From Verrucomicrobia bacterium UBA673 (GTDB lineage Bacteria; Verrucomicrobiota; Verrucomicrobiia; Limisphaerales; UBA1096): 5,756 bases of DNA. The translations under genes were made by a program, and so were the position numbers. Positions 1 to 5,756 of this stretch are shown one piece after another. The notes below the pieces were generated by a model. It was not told the DNA's origin. It was given only the letters and a program-made list of their open reading frames with translations, and did not search any database. Numbering within the stretch: the stretch's first letter is position 1; every line of letters begins with the position of its first letter. The stretch is from NCBI GenBank assembly GCA_002299785.1, contig DBNL01000082.1, positions 1 through 5,756 of the forward strand, given 5' to 3'.

Positions 1-75
1 GATGACACTCTTATCTTCTCCACTGACTCGGACTTTTTCCGCTACCTCAAGCGATCCGCCCCTACTAAAGAATAA
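1..75 (+). CDS. hflC: C-terminal end of an HflC-like FtsH-modulating membrane protein (partial, 5' end outside the window)
   Basis: Frame 1 is open from the window edge to a TAA at 73-75 and gives 24 residues ending DFFRYLKRSAPTKE. The stretch 'LIFSTDSDFFRYLK' closely matches the C-terminal tail of HflC proteins as I remember it (the E. coli protein ends with SPDSDFFRYMK plus a few residues). HflC is a membrane-anchored SPFH/band 7 protein that, with HflK, forms a large complex around the FtsH protease and modulates its turnover of membrane proteins. Only the tail is visible, so the SPFH domain, the anchor and any upstream hflK cannot be checked. The gene converges on the heme-domain gene, with 21 bp between the two stop codons. 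The call rests on a short but distinctive motif; another SPFH protein is the main alternative. Confidence 0.75.
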   Translation, partial: DDTLIFSTDSDFFRYLKRSAPTKE

Positions 76-82
76 GCGAAGT

Positions 83-94
83 GCTTGGCCAAGC
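83..94. repeat. 12-bp perfect palindrome GCTTGGCCAAGC between convergent genes
   Basis: This palindrome lies in the 21-bp gap between the hflC-like stop and the stop of the heme-protein gene, and is the only non-coding copy of the TTGGCCAA motif found in the window. It could fold into a short hairpin with a GGCC loop (stem extended by one G-U pair at 82/95). No T-run follows on either strand, so a role as an intrinsic terminator is weakly supported. Confidence 0.5.
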
Positions 95-96
95 GG

Positions 97-3000
97 CTAG
101 TTGAGCGACTGCATATAGTCGAGCAGGCTGGCCATTTCCTTGACAGTCAAGCTGGCGGCTAGGCCTTCTGGCATCATTGAAGTCGCGCGTGTGCCGCTCT
201 TGGCCACGTTCGAGCGTTTTACGCGTTGCACGATTCCAGCGATGTTGCGCAGATCGAAGACACCATCCTTTTCTCCGGTCACAAAACCTTCCAGTGTTGT
301 ACCGTTTTTCAACTCGAACCACTGCGTCTGGAATCCCTGTGACACCACGGCGCTTGGCTTGAGGATGGATTGGATTAGGTCGGCCCGCCTCCATTTTTTG
401 CCGGCGTCGCCGAGGTAGGGACCTTTTTGAGGTTGATCCTGCGAAGTGGTGTGGCAGGCAATGCAGGCCTGTCGGGTAAATAACTGGCTGCCAAGTGTGG
501 CATTACCTTTGGTCTTCAACAGCAATGCGGTGGCTTCATTGTGGCCGAGTTGAACGATAAGTCGCTTGTCGTCGTTACCTGTTTTCGGGGCGGCGTTCAG
601 TTTGGCCAATGTGGCTTTTGCGACCTTGGCCAAGGCGGCATTTTTTGACTTGGCTGCGGTTGTGACCATTTCTCCATGATCGGTTGAACCGGAGTCGCCG
701 ATAGCGGTAAACAACTCGGCGTTTTTGGCTCCGCGACGAATGATGTCGCTCATCATCCCACGAAGGTAATCGTTGGCCAGCGGCGATTGCTCGAGTTGCA
801 GTGCGATCCGGTACGTGACGATCTTGGCTGCGCCTTTTTGTTTGCGCGCAGCATCGCGCAATACCTTCGGACGGCCAAGATGGCTCGGTTCATAAATAAA
901 CTCTCGCACAGTTGGAGCGAAATCTTCCTGATCGGCACTGTACTTTTGCCATCCGCTGATGATGGCCAACTGCGTGTTGAATGCCTCGTTGCCTGTGATC
1001 CGGCTAAGCGCATTGAACGCCTCGGAGCGAACCTTCGTGTCGCGCTCACGGTCGAGCGCCGCCTTGCGGAGTGGTTCAATGGCGATGGTGCCGAGCGAGG
1101 CCGAGGCAATGAACGCTAGCGCCTCGTCGATCTTGGTATCGATGCCAAGCGCGGCCGGGTCGATGCGATTGAGTTTCATGTTGGCGATCATCTGCGGTTT
1201 GTGTTCGGCATTCAACTGGGCAAAGCCGGTCTTGACTGCGGCGCCGATTCGGGGGGAGGCCTCCCATTCAACCGGCTCAAAGTAGGGGCCACGGTCGTCA
1301 GGACGGGTAGACCACCACTTCTTCCCGTCCCAACGCTTGTCGATATAATAAAGCCGACAGAGGGCGGTGAGAATTTCCGTATTCAGTGACGGATTTACTG
1401 CATCCTGAAGTTTTCGGATCAATCCATCGACGGCTTCAGTGGTGTGCATTTCCTGCAGTGCAGCCAACGCGATCTGCCGGGTTGGTTCGTCATTGATTCC
1501 ATCGAGGCAGATTTGTATCGCCTTGGTTTCCACGAGTGCCTTCCGTGCAATGTGCGGAATGATTTCGTTGTTCGCATAAACGCGATTTTTTGGCGAGTTG
1601 TCAACCACCACCGCCGCCATTTTAAGCAGGCTTTTTCGAGCTTGGCCAAGCCGGGCCAGGCCAATTACGGCCTGCAATCGGACACGCGGATTCTTGTCTT
1701 GCAGTGCTTTCACAAACAGAGCGGAATTCACGCCACCGGTTTGGCTTTTGCGATCGGCGAGGGCTCTATACGCCCATTCGCGAATGTTTTCGTCGAGGGT
1801 CAACCGGGCGATCGTCTTACTTGCGGATGCGCCAGCCAGTTGCTTGAGCGTGAACAGCGCGGCGATGCGTCCATGCAGGTGGATCGACTTGTCGGCGGCG
1901 AGCCTGGTCAAGCCGTCGATATGCCCGCTATAACTGCGTTTGAGAATCTCACGCTGGGTGTTGATCCGGCAGACGGCGCTGTCGGAAACGATGTGCCTGA
2001 GCAGGTCGGCGTCGGACGCTTTGGCCAAGTCGGGAAAATTGGCTGCCGTTTTTCCCGGAAAGGTGATCAACGAAACGCTGCCGACGTCCGGCCGGCTGAA
2101 ACGGTAGCCGCCGTTTTTCCAGTCGGTGACATACATCCTCGAGTTGCCATCAGCATCCATGTCGATGGCCTTGATTTTGTAAAAGCTGTCCTGCGTGACG
2201 TTGAAGGTGCCTTCGTGCGGTGTGAGGCGGTGAACGTAAACGTGTTGAGTGGTAAAGTCGCACGTGTAGAGTGCGTCGTTGAAGGCGTCCGGAAAGCCGG
2301 GTTCGTCCAGCCAATAGGCACCCGTACCTGAGCCACCGCCGTAGTCAGCCAGTGGAGGCATGTGCTCTGAAGAAAAATTCTTATAGAGGCGGGGATAGCC
2401 GTGGTTACCCAGCGAGACGAAGTGGTGCAGGCGAGTGTTCCATCCTTTGCCATCGTTTGTGTTGTCGCGTGAAAAAATATCGAGCTTTGGGCTGACGGCG
2501 ACGTCGTAAATGTTGCGGGCGTAGAGTGCGTAGTTTTCCAATTCAGTGCCGTCGGGTCGCACGCGGATCACACCGCCGCCGCGCAGATGAAGAGTGCTGC
2601 CATCGCGGCCTTTAGCCTTGACGTAGCCGTAGTCGCCGATAGCCAAATACAGCCACCCGTCGATTCCCATGCGTACGCCGTTGGAGGTGTGATCTGCGCC
2701 GCGGAAGCTCAAGTCGAAACCCATGCCGGTGACAAGTTGCACCTTCTCGTCGGCAACACCGTCGTTGTCCCTGTCGCTGAACGCAGAGAGGAACGGCGGA
2801 TTGACCACATACAGTGTGTCGCCGACAAAGCAGCTAGAGCGCGGGCTGTCGATGTCCGGCACGTAGTCGGTGAACTTGTCCGCCACACCATCGCCGTCAG
2901 TGTCGACGCACTTGACGATCTTGCCGCGGTTTGCCTTTTGATCGAGCGAACTGTTCAGATCCACGCTGACGTAGACGTCCCCATTGCCGCTGGCGGCGAC

Positions 3001-3129
3001 GCCGGTGGGGTATGTGATCTGCGGCGGCTTGGCGAAAGTGACGACCTTGAAGCCTTCCTGTATGGCGTGGGCGACTTGACTCAGGCAGAGAATGGGCAGT
3101 AGCGAAATAATGGACAGGATTTTCCTCAT
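97..3129 (-). CDS. Secreted PVC-type beta-propeller / HEAT-repeat / CxxCH heme-binding protein
   Basis: 1010 residues. Residues 1-22 form a signal peptide (basic MRK, hydrophobic core, AHA cleavage site), which places the protein beyond the cytoplasmic membrane. Residues ~25-355 match the Pirellula/Verrucomicrobium N-terminal domain (TIGR02604 type), related to sorbosone/glucose dehydrogenase beta-propellers. Key stretches are GIDGWLYLAIGDYGY (155-169), GGGVIRVRPDGTELENY (184-200) and GNHGYPRLY (241-249). Acidic Asp-rich loops (DTDGDGVAD 76-84, DRDNDGVAD 119-127, DMDADG 323-328) look like calcium-binding sites. Residues ~365-800 are helical HEAT-like repeats (for example 475-495), with a family-typical WWSTRPDDRGPYFEP segment at 605-619. 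The C-terminus carries a c-type heme site, CIACH (889-893), and SMMPEGL (984-990), whose M986 is the probable axial ligand (TIGR02603 type). The domain order is normal for the family. Substrate and electron partner are unknown; a redox role in sugar or polysaccharide use is only a suggestion. No Shine-Dalgarno precedes the start, but the signal peptide fixes it. Confidence 0.95.
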   Translation of the reverse strand: MRKILSIISLLPILCLSQVAHAIQEGFKVVTFAKPPQITYPTGVAASGNGDVYVSVDLNSSLDQKANRGKIVKCVDTDGDGVADKFTDYVPDIDSPRSSCFVGDTLYVVNPPFLSAFSDRDNDGVADEKVQLVTGMGFDLSFRGADHTSNGVRMGIDGWLYLAIGDYGYVKAKGRDGSTLHLRGGGVIRVRPDGTELENYALYARNIYDVAVSPKLDIFSRDNTNDGKGWNTRLHHFVSLGNHGYPRLYKNFSSEHMPPLADYGGGSGTGAYWLDEPGFPDAFNDALYTCDFTTQHVYVHRLTPHEGTFNVTQDSFYKIKAIDMDADGNSRMYVTDWKNGGYRFSRPDVGSVSLITFPGKTAANFPDLAKASDADLLRHIVSDSAVCRINTQREILKRSYSGHIDGLTRLAADKSIHLHGRIAALFTLKQLAGASASKTIARLTLDENIREWAYRALADRKSQTGGVNSALFVKALQDKNPRVRLQAVIGLARLGQARKSLLKMAAVVVDNSPKNRVYANNEIIPHIARKALVETKAIQICLDGINDEPTRQIALAALQEMHTTEAVDGLIRKLQDAVNPSLNTEILTALCRLYYIDKRWDGKKWWSTRPDDRGPYFEPVEWEASPRIGAAVKTGFAQLNAEHKPQMIANMKLNRIDPAALGIDTKIDEALAFIASASLGTIAIEPLRKAALDRERDTKVRSEAFNALSRITGNEAFNTQLAIISGWQKYSADQEDFAPTVREFIYEPSHLGRPKVLRDAARKQKGAAKIVTYRIALQLEQSPLANDYLRGMMSDIIRRGAKNAELFTAIGDSGSTDHGEMVTTAAKSKNAALAKVAKATLAKLNAAPKTGNDDKRLIVQLGHNEATALLLKTKGNATLGSQLFTRQACIACHTTSQDQPQKGPYLGDAGKKWRRADLIQSILKPSAVVSQGFQTQWFELKNGTTLEGFVTGEKDGVFDLRNIAGIVQRVKRSNVAKSGTRATSMMPEGLAASLTVKEMASLLDYMQSLN
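602..635. repeat. Two TTGGCCAA palindromes 24 bp apart
   Basis: Copies lie at 602-609 and 626-633; the second extends to a perfect 12-bp palindrome, CCTTGGCCAAGG, at 624-635. Both sit in the heme-protein gene and both encode Leu-Ala-Lys (residues 841-843 and 833-835) in a Lys/Ala-rich helical stretch. An amino-acid-level explanation is therefore possible for this pair. Confidence 0.5.
1640..1651. repeat. 12-bp palindrome GCTTGGCCAAGC, second exact copy
   Basis: Identical over 12 bp to the intergenic copy at 83-94. It lies in the HEAT region of the heme-protein gene but in a different codon phase from the other coding copies, encoding Leu-Gly-Gln (residues 494-496). Leu-Ala-Lys codon preference cannot explain it. 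Confidence 0.5.
2021..2028. repeat. TTGGCCAA palindrome copy
   Basis: Exact 8-bp copy encoding Leu-Ala-Lys (residues 368-370) at the junction between the beta-propeller and the HEAT region of the heme protein. The palindrome does not extend beyond 8 bp. Confidence 0.45.
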
Positions 3130-3164
3130 AGTAAAAAAGCGAAGGGATCATTCATGCTTGGGTG

Positions 3165-3194
3165 GGTACAGGCAATCAGTTTCGGCTTCGTCAA
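3165..3194 (-). promoter_or_regulatory. Weak sigma-70-like promoter candidate for the heme-protein gene
   Basis: On the minus strand TTGACG (3194-3189, 5 of 6 to the -35 consensus) is followed after 18 bp by TGTACC (3170-3165, 3 of 6 to the -10 consensus). Transcription would begin near 3158, leaving a leader of about 28 nt before the ATG at 3129. The -35 match is good and the -10 is poor. The consensus is borrowed from E. coli. Confidence 0.25.
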
Positions 3195-3237
3195 GCGCAC
3201 ATTTCAGGCGCAACTTTGGTCGATTAGCGTTGTTTCA

Positions 3238-3266
3238 TTGCATCGCTCTGTGGGGGTGTTTATTTT
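3238..3266 (+). promoter_or_regulatory. Weak sigma-70-like promoter candidate for the membrane-anchored protein gene
   Basis: TTGCAT (3238-3243, 3 of 6) and TATTTT (3261-3266, 4 of 6) are separated by 17 bp in an AT-rich patch. The predicted transcription start would fall only about 5-8 nt before the ATG at 3279. This agrees with the absence of any Shine-Dalgarno there and would make the transcript nearly leaderless. The hexamer matches are weak. Confidence 0.3.
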
Positions 3267-3278
3267 TATTCCAGTTCG

Positions 3279-4604
3279 ATGAACTTGCAGCGACTGTTTT
3301 TAATTTCGATCTTGGTAAACTTGGTTTGCCTCGCCGGATTGTTTTGGATGCTGACCGAGAGGCAGCAGTCACCTACACAGCTTGTTACACCGGTGTCGGT
3401 TGCCGCATCGGCAGGCGTAGGCCAAGCGCCTGCCCAAGAGACCCCAGTCGAGCGGATCGTGCGCGAAGTCGAGGCGTTTCATTGGAGCCAAATCGAAGCG
3501 GATGACTACCAGACTTACGTCGAGAACCTGCGCCGGATCGGCTGCCCGGAAGAGACCATCCGCGACCTTGTTAAACAGGATCTCGACAAACTTTACGACC
3601 AGCGAAAGGCGGACATCCTTTCAAAGGCCCCCGCCCGCAAAGAATTCTGGAAGACTGGCAACCCCAGTTCCATTGGCAAGCCAAGTGCATCGGCCAACTC
3701 GCAAATGGCCCAGCTTGACCAAGAGAAAAACGGGGTGCTGGGCGAGTTGTTCGGAGCGCCGGGTTTAGCCGCCATCAATCGACCCGGTCCACTTGCCCGC
3801 GCCCGCTCGGAGGCCAAGAGCGGCTATGCGATGGATTTTATTCCCGAGGAAACAAAGGCGGAACTGAACAACCTCGAGCGAGAGTTCGGGAGTGAGTTGC
3901 TGAAGAAAATGGCACAGGGCGCGACCGACGCGCAAGACATAGCCGAGATTCGAGGACTGAGAACCGAGCGCGACGAGCGTATCGCCACCATGCTGACACC
4001 GGATCAGAAAACGGAGTACGATCTGCGCAACTCACCCACGGCGGCAAACATGCGTTTGCAGATGGATGGGTTCGATCCGTCAGAGGATGAGTTTCGTGAC
4101 ATATTTGCTGTACGCAAAAATTTCGATGACGAGTATGGTGTCGTGCCCGGATCGAATGTGTCTGCTAGTGATATGGAGAGTCGCCAATTCGCGGAGCAGG
4201 AGATGAATAAGCAGATCCGAGATTCGCTTGGCGACGACCGTTTTCAGGATTATCTGCGTCAGACTGACTACGACTACAAATCGATTTCAAAAATTACTGA
4301 GCGTCAGGGCCTTGGCGATAACATCTCAGCGCAGGTGTACGAGATGAAGGGTGGCGCCGAGGAACTTGCGAGGGAAATCCGCATGAACACCAGCTTGTCC
4401 ATCGAGGAGAGGCAGATGCAGTTGGGACAGATTCGAACCGAAACCTCCCGCAGCATCGAGTCGCTAATGGGGGGGCAGGGTGCGGTTGCGTTGCAAGGCC
4501 AGGCTGGCGGCCGGAACTGGCTCAACAACCTCGGCCGGGTCACCCCGCTTCCTATCGCCAAGCCGACCTTCCAAGTCATCACTGGGGGAACACCTAATCC
4601 GTAA
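3279..4604 (+). CDS. Membrane-anchored helix-rich protein of unknown function, Verrucomicrobiota-type
   Basis: 441 residues. Residues 6-25 are a hydrophobic helix after R5, with no clear cleavage site or lipobox, so a single-pass anchor with the rest outside the cytoplasm is most likely. A Ser/Thr/Ala/Pro linker (31-55) leads to a domain with FHWSQIEADDYQTY (67-80) and LRRIGCPEETIRDLVKQDL (84-102), a pattern I recognise from uncharacterised Verrucomicrobiota proteins. Residues ~187-400 are charged and predicted mostly helical, with LTPDQKTEYDLRNSPTA (239-255) and GFDPSEDEFRDIF (264-276). LTPDQ resembles the LTxxQ motif of the periplasmic Spy/CpxP family, though the overall length does not. 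The tail (~401-441) is Gly/Gln/Pro-rich and likely disordered. An in-frame stop at 3225-3227 and the absence of ATG, GTG or TTG before 3279 fix the start; no Shine-Dalgarno is visible. It stands alone, divergent from the heme protein. Function unknown. Confidence 0.9.
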   Translation: MNLQRLFLISILVNLVCLAGLFWMLTERQQSPTQLVTPVSVAASAGVGQAPAQETPVERIVREVEAFHWSQIEADDYQTYVENLRRIGCPEETIRDLVKQDLDKLYDQRKADILSKAPARKEFWKTGNPSSIGKPSASANSQMAQLDQEKNGVLGELFGAPGLAAINRPGPLARARSEAKSGYAMDFIPEETKAELNNLEREFGSELLKKMAQGATDAQDIAEIRGLRTERDERIATMLTPDQKTEYDLRNSPTAANMRLQMDGFDPSEDEFRDIFAVRKNFDDEYGVVPGSNVSASDMESRQFAEQEMNKQIRDSLGDDRFQDYLRQTDYDYKSISKITERQGLGDNISAQVYEMKGGAEELAREIRMNTSLSIEERQMQLGQIRTETSRSIESLMGGQGAVALQGQAGGRNWLNNLGRVTPLPIAKPTFQVITGGTPNP

Positions 4605-4620
4605 GTTTTCTGAAGAGCAT

Positions 4621-4638
4621 CGGCAGTGTGTAGTGCCG
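4621..4638. terminator. Small hairpin between convergent genes, possible weak bidirectional terminator
   Basis: CGGCA (4621-4625) pairs with TGCCG (4634-4638) around an 8-nt loop, 16 bp after the stop of the membrane-anchored protein gene. Only a broken T-stretch (CTTTGTT) follows on the plus strand, and none on the minus strand. The location suits a terminator, but the structure is marginal. Confidence 0.25.
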
Positions 4639-4678
4639 CCGGCGCTTTGTTAGAATAATTTAATCTTCAAACTTGAAA

Positions 4679-5599
4679 CTAATCTTGGATAACCAGCTTC
4701 AACGTCCTCGGCAATAGCTCGACCGTTGCTGGGGTGGTGCCGATGATGTCGCCATCGGCCTGGAGTTCGGCGGTTGGCACGGCATCAATTTCCAGGCGTT
4801 TTCCCATGAAATAGTCGACGCGCTCGTCCTCGACGTAGCGGCCGCTGAGAATATCGGGGAATCGCCGCATAATCTGCAGCCGGCCTAGCGCGTCCACGAG
4901 GCTTATATTCAGCAGGCCGTCGTCTGGTCTTGCGCCGGGGGAGATGCGCATCACGCCTCCCGCGGCAAACTCGGTGTTGCCTGCGCAAACTTGAAACATT
5001 TGGCCCGACTTTTCGCCTTCGTCCCATCGCACTGTAAACTCTGGTGCGCGAAAGCTGCCGAGCGCACGGAACAGACCGACTGAGTAACTGAATCGCCGCC
5101 CAAAAATTCGCTTCACATGCGGCCCGGTTTTGCGGGTTACCTCAGCAGCGAAACCGGCTGCGACGAAAAGTAGAGCATGTCGCGTAACCAATTTCCCGTC
5201 CTGCATTAACTGTACTCGGATGACATCGAGGGTTCGGGTGCTGCCCTTGGACAGGGCGTCAATGGCCGATTCAAAATGGGCTAAGCCGTAGGTCAGGGCG
5301 ACGTCGTTGCCGGTGCCGACCGGCAGTGTGGCTAGGGCTGGGCGCTTGCCCGGCTCGACGGCCATGAGCCCGTTTGCTACCTCGTTGACCGTGCCGTCGC
5401 CTCCCAGCGCGGCAATAATTTCAAAGTCAGGAGCGTTCGACTTGGCCAAGCGCGTCGCATGGCCGGCGGATTTGGTGAGTAAAGCAGTCACTGCATGGCC
5501 AAGAGAAGTCAGGTGCTCCTTGGCTTGGGAGAGACGCCGCTCTCCCTGGTGCTGCCCGGACGTCGGGTTGGCGATGAGCAGAATGCGCTTGGCAGCCAT
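4679..5599 (-). CDS. Diacylglycerol/lipid kinase of the YegS/DgkB/BmrU family
   Basis: 306 residues, a normal full length for this family of soluble, membrane-associated ATP-dependent lipid kinases. The N-terminal nucleotide-binding domain shows NPTSG (11-15), the signature GGDGTVNEVANGL (66-78) with the conserved D68 and E73, and LPVGTGNDVA (92-101). The C-terminal beta-sandwich domain carries GF at 149-150 and the family block NTEFAAGGVMRISPGARPDDGLL (208-230), with the Asp pair D226-D227 expected at the structural Mg2+ site. A late DGD (282-284) stands where DGE is more common; the change is conservative. No signal peptide is present. Probable substrates are diacylglycerol or a related lipid, feeding phospholipid turnover; undecaprenol, phosphatidylglycerol or sphingoid bases cannot be excluded. 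The ATG at 5599 starts just before KRILLIANP, as the family expects. AAGGTGAG lies upstream but about 14 nt away, long for a ribosome binding site. The gene is transcribed away from a tRNA 134 bp upstream. Confidence 0.95.
   Translation of the reverse strand: MAAKRILLIANPTSGQHQGERRLSQAKEHLTSLGHAVTALLTKSAGHATRLAKSNAPDFEIIAALGGDGTVNEVANGLMAVEPGKRPALATLPVGTGNDVALTYGLAHFESAIDALSKGSTRTLDVIRVQLMQDGKLVTRHALLFVAAGFAAEVTRKTGPHVKRIFGRRFSYSVGLFRALGSFRAPEFTVRWDEGEKSGQMFQVCAGNTEFAAGGVMRISPGARPDDGLLNISLVDALGRLQIMRRFPDILSGRYVEDERVDYFMGKRLEIDAVPTAELQADGDIIGTTPATVELLPRTLKLVIQD
5441..5450. repeat. TTGGCCAA palindrome copy in the lipid kinase gene
   Basis: A 10-bp perfect palindrome, CTTGGCCAAG, whose 8-bp core lies at 5442-5449. 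It encodes Leu-Ala-Lys (residues 51-53) and shows that the motif is not confined to the heme-protein gene. Confidence 0.45.
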
Positions 5600-5733
5600 G
5601 GTCGGAGGTCAACTCACCTTGTCGACCCAGTCGGGAGCAAAAGAACAGCCTTCAAGTCGCCGTGGTCGTTGGTCTGCGCGGTGTCAGGCACAAGGTGGAT
5701 TTGCTCGAGTTGACGAATAGTGACCCTAAATGA

Positions 5734-5756
5734 TGGCACTCCCGAGAGGATTCGAA
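5734..5756 (-). tRNA. 3' end of a tRNA gene (partial, isotype not determinable)
   Basis: Read on the minus strand from the window edge, the 23 bases fit the end of a tRNA: T-loop TTCGAAT, T-stem 3' strand CCTCT, acceptor 3' strand CGGGAGT, discriminator G73 and an encoded CCA tail. The spacing 7-5-7-1-3 is exactly canonical. The rest of the gene, including the anticodon, lies beyond 5756. The acceptor would need a 5' strand close to ACTCCCG or GCTCCCG. An arginine tRNA would be compatible with this and with G73, but that is a guess. No clear terminator follows the CCA. The 134 bp from here to the lipid kinase start contain no recognisable gene or promoter. Confidence 0.75.

Noticed and set aside
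1254..1265. 12-bp palindrome GGGAGGCCTCCC
   Set aside because: Single occurrence inside the coding sequence for Glu-Ala-Ser-Pro. Nothing else in the window repeats it, so coincidence is the simplest reading.
1444..2331. 295-codon open frame on the plus strand, antisense to the heme-protein gene
   Set aside because: It lies wholly inside a gene with clear domain structure and a signal peptide. It has no recognisable motif or ribosome binding site, and long antisense frames are common opposite GC-rich genes.
2587..3102. 171-codon plus-strand frame opposite the beta-propeller region
   Set aside because: Antisense shadow of well-conserved propeller coding sequence; the composition shows no domain signature.
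3092..3505. 137-codon plus-strand frame overlapping both divergent starts
   Set aside because: It overlaps the start of the heme-protein gene and the first ~75 codons of the membrane-anchored protein in another frame. Its C-terminal Arg/Ser-rich translation looks like a frame-shifted read of the real gene.
4665..4676. Inverted repeat TTCAA-AC-TTGAA just beyond the lipid kinase stop
   Set aside because: Five-base AT-rich arms with a 2-nt loop, which cannot form a stable hairpin, and no T-run to make it a terminator.
5307..5720. 137-codon plus-strand frame opposite the start of the lipid kinase
   Set aside because: It is antisense to the conserved GGDGT and NPTSG coding segments and has no motif of its own.
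1..5756. Search for CRISPR repeats, insertion sequences, integrases, toxin-antitoxin or defence genes
   Set aside because: No spaced direct repeats, terminal inverted repeats, transposase motifs or defence domains were found on either strand. The window reads as ordinary chromosomal genes.

Overview
The window looks like chromosomal DNA of a Verrucomicrobiota-type (PVC superphylum) bacterium. The strongest pointer is a 1010-residue secreted protein that combines the 'Pirellula/Verrucomicrobium type' beta-propeller, HEAT-like repeats and a C-terminal CxxCH heme domain, an architecture largely confined to that superphylum. A second protein has a hydrophobic N-terminal anchor and a 'FHWSQIEADDYQTY...LRRIGCPEETIRDL' stretch that I recognise from uncharacterised Verrucomicrobiota proteins. 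Moderately high GC, dense coding and weak or absent Shine-Dalgarno sequences fit this assignment. It rests on recognition, not on a database search.

Layout, left to right: (1) positions 1-75, plus strand, the last 24 codons of a gene ending like HflC, the FtsH-associated SPFH protein; (2) a 21-bp convergent gap containing a perfect 12-bp palindrome; (3) 97-3129, minus strand, the large secreted heme/beta-propeller/HEAT protein; (4) a 149-bp divergent intergenic region with weak promoter candidates facing both ways; (5) 3279-4604, plus strand, a membrane-anchored, helix-rich protein of unknown function; (6) a 74-bp convergent gap with a small hairpin; (7) 4679-5599, minus strand, a diacylglycerol/lipid kinase of the YegS/BmrU family; (8) a 134-bp spacer; (9) 5734-5756, minus strand, the 3' end of a tRNA gene cut by the window edge.

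No multi-gene operon lies wholly within the window. Each complete gene appears to be its own transcription unit, arranged convergent-divergent-convergent. The common theme is the cell envelope: an HflC-like membrane protein, a secreted cytochrome-like protein, a membrane-anchored protein and a lipid kinase. Adjacency alone does not show that they work together. There is no CRISPR array, insertion sequence, integrase, toxin-antitoxin pair or recognisable defence cassette.

The most unusual signal is at the DNA level. The 8-bp palindrome TTGGCCAA occurs six times, in three different genes or gaps and in two reading phases, where about 0.09 copies would be expected by chance. It may be a highly iterated palindrome comparable in behaviour to cyanobacterial HIP1, or partly a by-product of Leu-Ala-Lys codon choice.
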